Assembly: GCA_027319585.1 (NCBI GenBank)
Contig: DAHVMY010000014.1
Location: 1-44,188, forward strand
Direction of reading: 5' to 3'
Source of the DNA: AG-12 sp027319585
Lineage (GTDB): Bacteria; Chloroflexota; Dormibacteria; Aeolococcales; Bog-877
DNA length: 44,188 nt
The notes beneath the pieces are model-generated. The model searched no databases. It was not told the DNA's origin and saw nothing but the letters and a program-made list of their open reading frames with translations. Below, piece after piece: positions 15,544-23,190 of this stretch. Position 1 is the first letter of the stretch; each line of letters opens with the position of its first letter. A program made the translations under genes and the position numbers.

Positions 15544-16013
15544 CAGGTCTGGGGAGCCACCTCTGGAAGGTCCCCGATCGGCTTGGTGTTCCCGAAGATG
15601 TCCTGCTCGGCATCCTCACCACCCCCGGCCCGGCCACGGGATGGAAGTCGGTCCGAGCGGCGGTCAGCCAGCCCCATCACGTGGTCGCTGATCCCCTCCC
15701 GGCGCAGCACCTCCCAGCCCTCCTCCAGGGAGAGACCGTTCTCGACCACCACCAGGTCCCCTTCGGTGCGCACGTCCCAGCCGATGTTCTCCAGCCTCCG
15801 CAGCACGTCGCTGAGCACCGCTATCCGTTCGTGGATCAGCTTGCCGGCCGCCGCCAGCCGGACGGAGACCGGCAGATTGGCCGCCGTCGGCCGGTCGGGA
15901 AAGCCGAAGGAGTGCATCTCCAAGTAGGTCTCCATGCCCCGGGAGATCGGCTCGTGGGTCACCTCCGCGAACTCCTCGGAGGCCCGATGGATCGGGCGGA
16001 AGACCAGCCTCAC
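15543..16013 (-). CDS. Hypothetical protein, last gene of the cytochrome operon
   Basis: The 156-residue soluble-looking protein has no signal peptide or membrane segment. A mixed alpha/beta core (VRLAAAGKLIHERIAVLSDVLRRLENIGWDVRTEGDLVVVENGLSLEEGWEVLRREGI) is followed by a polar tail. I recognise no family. The start overlaps the stop of the upstream CydA-like gene by four bases, so it is translated with the respiratory operon. It may act in assembly or regulation of the complex (inference from position). Confidence 0.75.
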   Translation of the reverse strand: MRLVFRPIHRASEEFAEVTHEPISRGMETYLEMHSFGFPDRPTAANLPVSVRLAAAGKLIHERIAVLSDVLRRLENIGWDVRTEGDLVVVENGLSLEEGWEVLRREGISDHVMGLADRRSDRLPSRGRAGGGEDAEQDIFGNTKPIGDLPEVAPQT

Positions 16014-17410
16014 GGGTGGGTCTCGACCGGCAGGATTACGGAGAAGCCGATGTTGCTGGCGGGGCCTTGGAGCGCCGGCCCGGTCGAGCTCGGGGGCGAG
16101 TAGTTCTGCTGTTGGTTGATCAGCATGTGGTTTGTGATCAGGAACGGTCCCCGGCTGTTCTCGCGGATGAAGCCCATCAGCGCCATGATCAGGGACACCG
16201 CAACCCCCACCGCGATCAGGGAGACCGCCTGGCCCCGCCCGGCGTCACCCCAGCGCAGCTTGCCCCGGCTCACATACTTCAGGTAGATGGTCAGGGCCAC
16301 GATGCCGACGCCGGTGAAGGCGACCAGGGCGGTCAGCTTCCAGGGGATCATGGCGCCCCACGGGATCAGCAGACCACCCTGCCAGATCGGCACATTGGCG
16401 TTGGCCGCGAAGACGTCCTCATAGCTCCACGCCAGCGACGAGGGGGTCGATATCAGCATCCAGGCCCCGAAGGAGAGCACGGTGCAGACCGCCAGCGCCG
16501 GCGAGCGGAAACCGCTGGCTCGCACCCGACGCCAGAGATAGAAGATCCCCACCGTGAAGATCGAGCCCAGCAAGAACACCTGGAACAAAAAGGCCACGCT
16601 GAGACCACCCAGCATCATGTCGTACCAGGAGGCGTAGGCGTGCAGCTGGATCTCCTTAGCGTACTCCCAACCCACCAGCGGCTGGGCGATGGTGAACCCA
16701 ATCGCGTAGATGAGCCCGTAGTGGCCCATCCAGTCCAGGTAGGGCCGCACGTCCGGCCGGCGGCCGCTGCGCAGCAGAAGGCGGATCCCAGCGGTCATGG
16801 CGATGATCGCCCCCGCCCAGGCGATGTTGCCCACGAAGCGGTGGATCTCCAGGGGGATCTCGGTGGGATTCATCAGGATGGCGGGCAGGTCGAAGGCGTT
16901 GCGCGGGGTCAGCATGTAGGAGGCGACCATGTTGATCAACAACATCTGCAGCTCCGCGTTGATGAAGAGCAGAATCTCCAGGCCGATGCGAAGCCCCCGC
17001 ACGCGCCCCAGACGGTCCCACCTCGCATAGAGCGGGTAGAGGCAGACGATCTCCCCTACGAAGGCAGCCGCCTCGGCCACCAGCGGCCAGAAGAGCACCC
17101 TCTGGATGTCGACCCAGAAGTGGGACCAAAGCCCGAGGAACAGGATCATGATGGCAAAGATCGCTAGAGAACCTCCCACCGCGAAGGTCGCCCCCAGGGC
17201 GGTGACCAGGCCTCGCGAGAACCGGTCGTAGCGCTCGCTCTTGCGCTTCCAGCCCACGAAGTCAGAGACCGCCAGGATGATGTATCCCCCCTGCTGCCAG
17301 GCGGCGAACTGCACGTGCGCGAGCATCAGCAGCGCCACCAGAGCGGTCGCCACCCCGGTGGAGATCGGGACCTGGGTGAGCTGGGGTGTGGCGGAGGCTA
17401 GCAGTGGCAT
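16010..17410 (-). CDS. CydA-like (cytochrome bd subunit I-like) membrane protein, copy 2
   Basis: The 466-residue polytopic protein resembles subunit I of cytochrome bd. By eye, H32 (LAHVQFAAW) matches the CydA haem ligand H19, H190 (NPTEIPLEIHRFVGNIAW) matches H186, and M265 or M266 (SWYDMMLGG) matches M393. Acidic residues E113 and E120 lie where CydA has E99 and E107. The GRQPW motif is degenerate, as MGFIRENSRGPF (residues 411-422). The long Q-loop of enterobacterial CydA is missing. No CydB is encoded nearby. A second CydA-like protein lies in the same operon, reminiscent of CydAA'-type pairs. The gene follows cytochrome b by one base, suggesting a common complex. Whether it reduces oxygen or only carries haem and quinone is unknown. 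Confidence 0.8.
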   Translation of the reverse strand: MPLLASATPQLTQVPISTGVATALVALLMLAHVQFAAWQQGGYIILAVSDFVGWKRKSERYDRFSRGLVTALGATFAVGGSLAIFAIMILFLGLWSHFWVDIQRVLFWPLVAEAAAFVGEIVCLYPLYARWDRLGRVRGLRIGLEILLFINAELQMLLINMVASYMLTPRNAFDLPAILMNPTEIPLEIHRFVGNIAWAGAIIAMTAGIRLLLRSGRRPDVRPYLDWMGHYGLIYAIGFTIAQPLVGWEYAKEIQLHAYASWYDMMLGGLSVAFLFQVFLLGSIFTVGIFYLWRRVRASGFRSPALAVCTVLSFGAWMLISTPSSLAWSYEDVFAANANVPIWQGGLLIPWGAMIPWKLTALVAFTGVGIVALTIYLKYVSRGKLRWGDAGRGQAVSLIAVGVAVSLIMALMGFIRENSRGPFLITNHMLINQQQNYSPPSSTGPALQGPASNIGFSVILPVETHP

Positions 17411-17411
17411 C

Positions 17412-18626
17412 TCAGAGGTTGAACAGTCGGCCGACGGCCAGCATGGCCTCGAACAGCAGGAACAGGACGGCGAACAGCCCGGGGACCATCACCTCCGGGC
17501 GGCGCCAGGGCTGGCGCCCGGGGGTGCGGTCAAGGAAGGGTACCAGCATGAGCAGGGTGGTACCCAGCCCGGGCACGATGAAGACACCGACCGGGATCAT
17601 CCAGGCCTGGGGGAACTGCACCAGCAGCTGGTCCAGGGGCAGGAAGAACCACTCCGGCGTGGGCACGTAGTTGAGGGCGGCGGGGTTGGCGGCGCGCTCC
17701 AGCGGCGCTCCCACCACGATCGCCATCACGAAGATGATCAGGACCAGGGCGAAGCTGACCACCGCATCCTTGAAGACCTGGGAGGGGAAGAACTCGTCCA
17801 AATCGACCGGGACCGCGTAGCCGGGATCGCTGGGGAGAGCCGGATATGGGGCCTCCGCGGCCGCCATCCGGCGAGCCCGCTCCGCCTCCGTCTCCTCCTC
17901 CACCCCCTCGTAGTTGACCCAGGAGCCATGCTCGCCGTGACGGCGCAGCAGGATCAGGTGTAAGCCGATCATCGGCACCAGCAGCGCCGGTAAGAGCCAG
18001 ATGTGGATGGCGAAGAACCGGGTGAGAGTCGCCGGGCCCATCTGTGGCCCGCCCCGGAGGATCTCCTCGATCTGGGTGCCGAAGATCGGAAAGTAGCTGA
18101 TGATGTGGGTGACGACGGTCGCGGTCCAGTAAGCGGCCTGGTCCCAGGGGAGCATCGAGCCCGTGATCCCCAGTCCCAGCACCAGCAGGAACAGCACCAC
18201 CCCGATGATCCAGTTGAGCTCCCGGGGCTTCTTGTAGGAGCCGCTGACGAAGGTGCGGACCATGTGCAGCCCGATGACGATGAAGAGGATGTAAGCCCCC
18301 CACAGGTGCATCCCTCTGACAATCGCCGCGAACTCATCGTGATGTTCGATGAAGTTGAGACTCTCCCAGGCCTCGGTGGTCGAGGGCACGTAGGTCCAGA
18401 GCAAGAACATCCCGGTCACGATCTGGAGGATGATCACGATCAGGGTCGCCGAGCCCAGGGAGTACGCCCAGGCGCCCCGGCGAGGCACCGCCTCATAGAG
18501 CAGCTGGTGCATGAGGTCCGTCACCCCCAGGCGCTCGTCCACCCAACGGTAGGTCGTCGCCATTAGCCCGGAAACCGGCCGCGTGAGCTTGGCCGCTATC
18601 GGGCTGCGTTCCAGACCCTGGGCCAC
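17412..18626 (-). CDS. Cytochrome b of a Rieske/cytochrome b complex
   Basis: This full-length cytochrome b (404 residues from the GTG at 18626) oxidises quinol and holds two b haems in the membrane. The haem ligands are H107 and H121 (14 apart) and H208 and H223 (15 apart), the b6-type spacing. The Qo-site motif reads PEWF (PTPEWFFLPLDQLL). About eight hydrophobic segments are present, in contrast to the split b protein at 10278-10922. I chose the GTG one base after the Rieske stop (TGAGGTG). ATG 18563 is a possible alternative start. It sits between the Rieske gene and a CydA-like gene in one tight operon. Confidence 0.93.
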   Translation of the reverse strand: MAQGLERSPIAAKLTRPVSGLMATTYRWVDERLGVTDLMHQLLYEAVPRRGAWAYSLGSATLIVIILQIVTGMFLLWTYVPSTTEAWESLNFIEHHDEFAAIVRGMHLWGAYILFIVIGLHMVRTFVSGSYKKPRELNWIIGVVLFLLVLGLGITGSMLPWDQAAYWTATVVTHIISYFPIFGTQIEEILRGGPQMGPATLTRFFAIHIWLLPALLVPMIGLHLILLRRHGEHGSWVNYEGVEEETEAERARRMAAAEAPYPALPSDPGYAVPVDLDEFFPSQVFKDAVVSFALVLIIFVMAIVVGAPLERAANPAALNYVPTPEWFFLPLDQLLVQFPQAWMIPVGVFIVPGLGTTLLMLVPFLDRTPGRQPWRRPEVMVPGLFAVLFLLFEAMLAVGRLFNL

Positions 18627-18627
18627 C

Positions 18628-19149
18628 TCACTTGCCCTCGGTGAGAACATTGCGCACATAGAGGGTGGTCCCAACCAGCTTGTGCTCGTAGCGGAAGAGC
18701 GGCTTCGGCGGCGGACCGGCGATGTTGGTCCCGTCCATGCTGTACTCCCCGCCGTGACAGGGGCAGAAGAAGACGTTGAGGTTGATGTCCCAGTGGACGT
18801 CGCACTGCATGTGGGTGCAGACGTTGGAGAGGGTGATCAGCTGCACCTGGTTGTCCAGGTTCAGCTTGACCACGTACACGGTGCGTGGGACGGGCGGGAC
18901 CTGCCAGGCATCGCCCCCCTGGTTGAGCATCACCACATAGGCGGTGGGAAGCCCCACCGGCACGTGCTGGATGTCGGCCACCAGAACCCAGGGCTGCTTG
19001 AACTTGTAGAACGCTGGGCTCAGGATCGAGCCCACGATCGGGGCGGCGATCAGGAGCCCGGTCCCGGCCCCGGCCACGTTGATGCCCAGGATCATGAACT
19101 TGCGCCGCGACATCCGCCGCTTGGAGATTGGCAGCTGCGACTCAGCCAT
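18628..19149 (-). CDS. Rieske 2Fe-2S iron-sulfur protein
   Basis: The 173-residue protein takes electrons from quinol bound at cytochrome b. The cluster motifs are complete: C111-T-H113-x2-C116 and C129-P-C131-H132-G-G, including the disulfide cysteines. The N-terminus carries a twin-arginine-like SRRKFM segment followed by one hydrophobic helix (about 20-43), so the cluster domain should be Tat-exported and anchored outside. It overlaps the upstream 77-residue gene by eight bases and lies one base before cytochrome b, confirming a single translation unit. Confidence 0.95.
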   Translation of the reverse strand: MAESQLPISKRRMSRRKFMILGINVAGAGTGLLIAAPIVGSILSPAFYKFKQPWVLVADIQHVPVGLPTAYVVMLNQGGDAWQVPPVPRTVYVVKLNLDNQVQLITLSNVCTHMQCDVHWDINLNVFFCPCHGGEYSMDGTNIAGPPPKPLFRYEHKLVGTTLYVRNVLTEGK

Positions 19150-19375
19150 TGCCCTGCACCACGATCAGGATGAGCAAGGACAGGCACAGCCCCCCCAGGA
19201 AGAGGAACGTAAAGGCACTAGCTCCAATCGTGAGCCAGGCCGACATGTGGTCACCGCCCGAGAAGAGCTGCTTGACCCGGCGCAGAGCCATGGTGAGGCC
19301 GACGAGCATGATCGCGAAGAAGCCGGTGATGATGATGCCGAGGTACCAGGCCGACTCGAAATACTGATAGCTCAC
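19142..19375 (-). CDS. Small two-helix membrane protein of the cytochrome operon
   Basis: The 77-residue protein has two hydrophobic segments (about 11-32 and 47-74) separated by a basic loop RRVKQLFSGGD. Its ATG overlaps the stop of the upstream CydA-like gene (ATGA) and its end overlaps the Rieske start. I know no family match. Position and size suggest an accessory subunit, comparable in size to small subunits of bd and bc complexes, though this is inference. Confidence 0.8.
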   Translation of the reverse strand: MSYQYFESAWYLGIIITGFFAIMLVGLTMALRRVKQLFSGGDHMSAWLTIGASAFTFLFLGGLCLSLLILIVVQGNG

Positions 19376-20625
19376 GGCAGGATTCCCGGAGGGGCGTCGA
19401 AGTTCTGGGCCGACTGGCGGAGGTTGAGCAGGCAGGCGCTCTGACCGGTAGTCTGATCGATCCCACAGGGTAGCTTCGAATTCTCCTTGATCACCCCCAT
19501 GTAGATGGAGAGAATCGCCGCCGCCAGGCCGACGACCACGATGCCACGGGCGGCGGCGGGGCTGATGCGCAGTCGGAGCGTGCCTTCCTCGCGCAGTGAG
19601 CGGATGTAGAGCACCAGGTTGGCGGCGGTGGCGAGGAACGCGATCAAGAGCGCAACGTACCGCAGCAGCACCAGCTGCTGCGGTATCACTGACGCGGGCA
19701 GAGCGGCGCCCGCCATCCCCAAGAGGGCGACCACGGTGAACGTGGCGGCCGGGCCGCTCTCGGCGACCTCCTGGTTGTGACGCCAGAAGACCCAGTTCGC
19801 TCCCAGGACGACGACCGCCAGCAGCACCACCTGGCCCACGAACATCGACCCGGACCCGAAGATGAAGAGGTTGTCGAATGTGCCTGGAGCGGCGGCCTTG
19901 ATGGTGCCAGCCAGCAGGAAGCCCGTGATTGGCTGGGCCATCAGGAACACCGTCCCAATCGCGAAGCTGATCCGCGCAGCCCAGCGCTGGTAAATGACCT
20001 CAGCCTCGGTCTTGGCGCGGTGACCCCTCCAGATCGCGACGGCCGCCAAGAACAGTGCCGCCCAGGAGAGCGTTGCCCCCGCGTAGTGGAAGAGCAGCGG
20101 CCAGTAACTCGGAGAGAACATGGAGTGGGCCGCGCTAATCGCCGTCCCAGGGGTCAGGGCGTAGCTGTCCAGCTGGACGATCATGAAGAGAAACAGGAAC
20201 TGGATCGTGGAAAACGCGAACCCCACCGCGAGGTGAAGCCGGGGGTTCATCTTGTCCCACCGATATATGTAGATGAGTAGCAGCGGGACCCCCACGAAGA
20301 AGCTGGCGAAGGCGATCGTCAGCGGGAGCAGCAGGAGATTCAGCAGGGTGCCGATCAGGCGCCCGTACAGTCCGGTTAGGAAGACCACCGCGAACACCGC
20401 CCAGGTCGCCCCAAAGCTGTAGAGGTACAGGATCGAGTGCGCCAGGGTCTTGGCGTAGCGCAGGCAGCGTTCGTCGCCACCCCGGCGCCTCCCTGCCAGC
20501 TCCATGAACGGGGTGATCCCAGCCGAGCCCAGGACAAAGCCCACCACGGTGATGTGAAGCAGGAAGACGGCCCCGATCGCGATCTCGGCACCGAGGGTGC
20601 CGAAGGGCAGTCGTGGTTGTGGCAC
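19372..20625 (-). CDS. CydA-like (cytochrome bd subunit I-like) membrane protein, copy 1
   Basis: This first gene of the operon encodes about 417 residues if the GTG at 20625 is used. GTGs at 20646 and 20673 are alternatives, and the N-terminus is uncertain. Polytopic and CydA-like by eye: H24 (FLLHITVVG) fits H19, H180 (PLLFHYAGATLSW) fits H186, and M261 (GSGSMFVGQVV) fits M393. The helix corresponding to CydA E99/E107 (LLPLTIAFASFFVG) has no acidic residue, so a proton or haem d site is unlikely to be conventional. The GRQPW region reads MGVIKENSKLPCGI. The C-terminal tail has two cysteines (C387 and C398). It is divergent from holA and shares its promoter region. Confidence 0.78.
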   Translation of the reverse strand: MPQPRLPFGTLGAEIAIGAVFLLHITVVGFVLGSAGITPFMELAGRRRGGDERCLRYAKTLAHSILYLYSFGATWAVFAVVFLTGLYGRLIGTLLNLLLLPLTIAFASFFVGVPLLLIYIYRWDKMNPRLHLAVGFAFSTIQFLFLFMIVQLDSYALTPGTAISAAHSMFSPSYWPLLFHYAGATLSWAALFLAAVAIWRGHRAKTEAEVIYQRWAARISFAIGTVFLMAQPITGFLLAGTIKAAAPGTFDNLFIFGSGSMFVGQVVLLAVVVLGANWVFWRHNQEVAESGPAATFTVVALLGMAGAALPASVIPQQLVLLRYVALLIAFLATAANLVLYIRSLREEGTLRLRISPAAARGIVVVGLAAAILSIYMGVIKENSKLPCGIDQTTGQSACLLNLRQSAQNFDAPPGILP

Positions 20626-20714
20626 CGGGAAAGCTGACAGCAGCACTGCGCCACCATGCTGACGGGATGACACCCCCTCTGGCAACTTCCCATCGTGATC
20701 AACCCGCCCGGGTC

Positions 20715-20720
20715 GATAAT
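20715..20720 (+). promoter_or_regulatory. Predicted leaderless -10 box for holA
   Basis: GATAAT is followed by exactly six bases and the GTG at 20727. The same bases read on the minus strand contain ATTATC, so the divergent cytochrome operon promoter may overlap it. Confidence 0.45.
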
Positions 20721-20726
20721 CGTCTG

Positions 20727-21734
20727 GTGCTAGAACCCCTGGTCCTGATCCACGGGGGCGACTCCTACCTGGTGGGAGCCGCCGCTCAGGAGTTCCGGGA
20801 CCAGCTCTGCGCCGATCTGATCTCAGAGCTGGGGCTGGAGGAGTTCCGATCCGCGACCGACCTGGATGAGATCGAACGCAGCCTGGCCACCCCGCCGTTC
20901 CTAGCGGTGCGGCGGGTGGTGATGATCTGGGACCCACCGCAGATCGCCCCGCCCAAGAGGCAGGCCACCACGGCAGCCGCCGACTCCCAGCGGAAGCGCG
21001 ACGGGCAGGAGGCAAGGCTGCGGGGCCTGCTCCGAACCCTGGCCGCCCGGGCCGAGACCACAGCCGCCTGCGTCGTCGTCAGGCAGGCGCTCCCGCCCTC
21101 CTCGGCCGCAGTGAAGGGGATCAGGGCCCTGGGAGGCGAGGTAAGGCTGGTGGCCGCCCCCAGGGGGCAGGACGTCACCCGTCACGTCGAGTCCCGGGCG
21201 AAGGCTCGGGGGCTGAAGCTTCCCCCTCAGGCGATCCACCTGTTGACCGATGTGGCCAACCAGGACATGGGCTGGTTGGAAAGCGAGCTCGACAAGCTCG
21301 CCCTCTACGCCGCGGATGGGCACCCCGTCACGCCCCAGGTCGCCCGCCTCCTGGTCCCGCCCGCCCCGCCGCAGGAGCTCTACCGGCTGACGGACGCCAT
21401 CTTCGAGGATCCCAGCAGCGTGGGCCGCCGACTCGATGCCCTCTGGGGCCGTCCCGACGTCCAACCCCAGGTGTTGGTTGGCACCGTGGCGAGGGTCCTG
21501 CGTGATCTCATCGCCTACTCGGATCCCGATCAACGTCCCGCCCTTGAGAACACTCCCGCCTGGCGTCTCCGTAAGCTTGCAGCTCAGAGTTCGCGAGCTG
21601 GAGCCTCCCGGCTCCGCCGCTGGCTGGTGGAGCTGTCCGAGCTGGACTGGCTGACCCGGACCGGCCAGGTGGATGGGCGCGAGGGTGTGGACCTGCTGCT
21701 GGCCCGGATGGCCTTCGAGGTCCAGATCGGCTGA
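20727..21734 (+). CDS. holA: DNA polymerase III subunit delta
   Basis: Delta is the clamp-loader subunit that opens the beta clamp. The 335-residue protein starts LEPLVLIHGGDSYLVG, typical of the family (a degenerate Walker-like start), then IERSLATPPFLAVRRVVMIWDPP. It continues into a middle AAA-like lid (LPPQAIHLLTDVANQDMGWLESELDKLALYA) and a C-terminal collar domain. I chose the GTG at 20727 on the basis of the domain start and promoter spacing. The open frame upstream has no resemblance. It is followed closely by convergent rpsT. Confidence 0.9.
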   Translation: MLEPLVLIHGGDSYLVGAAAQEFRDQLCADLISELGLEEFRSATDLDEIERSLATPPFLAVRRVVMIWDPPQIAPPKRQATTAAADSQRKRDGQEARLRGLLRTLAARAETTAACVVVRQALPPSSAAVKGIRALGGEVRLVAAPRGQDVTRHVESRAKARGLKLPPQAIHLLTDVANQDMGWLESELDKLALYAADGHPVTPQVARLLVPPAPPQELYRLTDAIFEDPSSVGRRLDALWGRPDVQPQVLVGTVARVLRDLIAYSDPDQRPALENTPAWRLRKLAAQSSRAGASRLRRWLVELSELDWLTRTGQVDGREGVDLLLARMAFEVQIG

Positions 21735-21749
21735 CCTGACCCAGCCGGA

Positions 21750-22184
21750 TCAGCTGCGCTGCTCAGCGGCTCCCGCGGTTCGCCTGGTCCTGGCGGCTGT
21801 CCGCTCGGTCTTGGTGCGGCTCTTCGCCGCCGCCGTCTTCTTGGAGGCGGCCGCCGGCTTGGACGCCTTGGGAGTCGCCTTGCGCTTCGGACTCGCCTCC
21901 GGCGGCGCGGCTGCACGCTCGGCCCCCACTCGGGCGGCCAGCTTCATCAGCCTCGACTTGCGCCGGGCGGCGTTGCGGCGATGCAGAACCCCGTGCTCGG
22001 CGGCCTTGTCGAGAGCCGAGGTCGCCGCGCCGACTAGATCGGCGGCCCCTTCGGGAGTGGGCTGAAGCACTGACCGCCGGGCCTTGGCGACCGCGGTCCG
22101 CACCGCCGATCGGACAGAGCGGTTCTGGTCGTGCTTACGCTGCGCGGAGCGGATGCGCTTGCGCGCAGAGCTGCTGTTGGCCAA
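21750..22184 (-). CDS. rpsT: 30S ribosomal protein S20 with long basic C-terminal extension
   Basis: The first 85 or so residues are a normal S20: ANSSSARKRIRSAQRKHDQNRSVRSAVRTAV... then HGVLHRRNAARRKSRLMKLAA. About 55 more residues rich in Ala, Lys and Arg follow (including SPKRKATPKASKPAAASKKTAAAKSRTKTER), so the protein has 144 residues instead of about 88. Such tails are often disordered and bind nucleic acid. The start is a rare TTG at 22184 behind GAGGA. Escherichia coli rpsT also begins with UUG, where translation is autoregulated. A leader hairpin lies at 22204-22218. Confidence 0.93.
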   Translation of the reverse strand: MANSSSARKRIRSAQRKHDQNRSVRSAVRTAVAKARRSVLQPTPEGAADLVGAATSALDKAAEHGVLHRRNAARRKSRLMKLAARVGAERAAAPPEASPKRKATPKASKPAAASKKTAAAKSRTKTERTAARTRRTAGAAEQRS

Positions 22185-22203
22185 TTTATCCTCGCCGGAA
22201 GAT

Positions 22204-22218
22204 GGCGCCGCAGGCGCC
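22204..22218 (-). promoter_or_regulatory. Hairpin in the rpsT leader
   Basis: GGCGCC, three bases, GGCGCC forms a 6-bp stem about 20 bases before the TTG start. It lies within the leader predicted from the TATACT at 22256-22261. It could take part in S20 feedback control, which is inference. Confidence 0.3.
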
Positions 22219-22255
22219 GACTGAAATCCTGCAACTCAAGTGAGGCAGGACTGGC

Positions 22256-22261
22256 AGTATA
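22256..22261 (-). promoter_or_regulatory. Predicted -10 box for rpsT
   Basis: TATACT on the minus strand would give a leader of about 65 bases. No clear -35 is seen. Confidence 0.4.
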
Positions 22262-22295
22262 TCAAGCGCAGCCGGGAGCCGCCTCGGCCCCTCGG

Positions 22296-22301
22296 TAGAG
22301 T
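22296..22301 (+). promoter_or_regulatory. Predicted leaderless -10 box for ispE
   Basis: TAGAGT lies seven bases before the ATG at 22309, and no ribosome-binding site is present. Confidence 0.45.
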
Positions 22302-22308
22302 GAGTCGG

Positions 22309-23190
22309 ATGTTTCGCATCTGTCCCGCTCCGGCCAAGCTGAACCTGGTCCTGGAGCTCACCGGCCGCCGTCGTGACGGGTACCACCTGCTGGCGGCGGT
22401 GTCTCAGACAGTGGGCTGGCATGATCTTCTGGGAATCGAGCTTTGCGACTCCGGCGATTCGCCCCGGTGCTCCCTGTGGGTGGCCGGGCCGCACGCCCAC
22501 GAGGTGCCGAAGGACCAGGAGAACATCGTGATCCGAGCGGTGGAGTTGCTGCGCGGGGCGGGGCGGGGCTACCCAATCTCCCGGATCGTGCTCGACAAGC
22601 GGATTCCGACCCAGAGCGGCCTGGGAGGAGGATCTGCGGATGCGGCCGCGGTGCTCCGAGTGGCCAGCCGAGATTGCCCGGACCCGGACCTGGCGGCGAT
22701 GGCGCTGCAGTGTGGCGCCGACGTACCCTTCGCTCTTCTGGGTGGCGCTGCCCAAATTAGCGGTGTTGGTGAGCAGCTGACCCCCCTGCCCAGCCTCACC
22801 CAGGGGGTTTTCCTGATCACCATGCTGGGTGAGGTCTCCACCCGGGCCGCCTACTCGGCCGTCGCGGCGGAGGACTTTAGTAAGGGGGAGCGCGCCGAAG
22901 CGGTGGCCCAGGCGCTCCGTCAGGGGAAGTTGCCCGACCCCAAGCTGCTCGGCAGCTCACTGCTGCCGGCGGCGCTACGGGTGACGCCAGGGCTGGCAGA
23001 GCGGCTGGGGCGACTGCGCGCCGCCACCCCCGAGCTTCACTGGGCCATGACCGGCAGCGGCGGCGCATTCTTCAGTCTGGTCGCGGACCGGGACCAGGCC
23101 CAGCGGGCGGTGGCCCGGCTCTCCACCCTGTACCCGACCCTGCCGCTCAGAGCGACGACGCCCGAGCCGGAGTGGCAGGCAACAGTCTGA
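22309..23190 (+). CDS. ispE: 4-diphosphocytidyl-2-C-methyl-D-erythritol kinase
   Basis: This GHMP kinase acts in the MEP (non-mevalonate) isoprenoid pathway. The 293-residue protein starts FRICPAPAKLNLVLELTGRRRDGYHLL, typical of IspE. It has the ATP-binding loop IPTQSGLGGGSADAAAVL and a C-terminal MTGSGGAFFSLV segment. The ATG at 22309 is supported by the family start and the leaderless promoter. It overlaps murT by 19 bases. Confidence 0.95.
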   Translation: MFRICPAPAKLNLVLELTGRRRDGYHLLAAVSQTVGWHDLLGIELCDSGDSPRCSLWVAGPHAHEVPKDQENIVIRAVELLRGAGRGYPISRIVLDKRIPTQSGLGGGSADAAAVLRVASRDCPDPDLAAMALQCGADVPFALLGGAAQISGVGEQLTPLPSLTQGVFLITMLGEVSTRAAYSAVAAEDFSKGERAEAVAQALRQGKLPDPKLLGSSLLPAALRVTPGLAERLGRLRAATPELHWAMTGSGGAFFSLVADRDQAQRAVARLSTLYPTLPLRATTPEPEWQATV

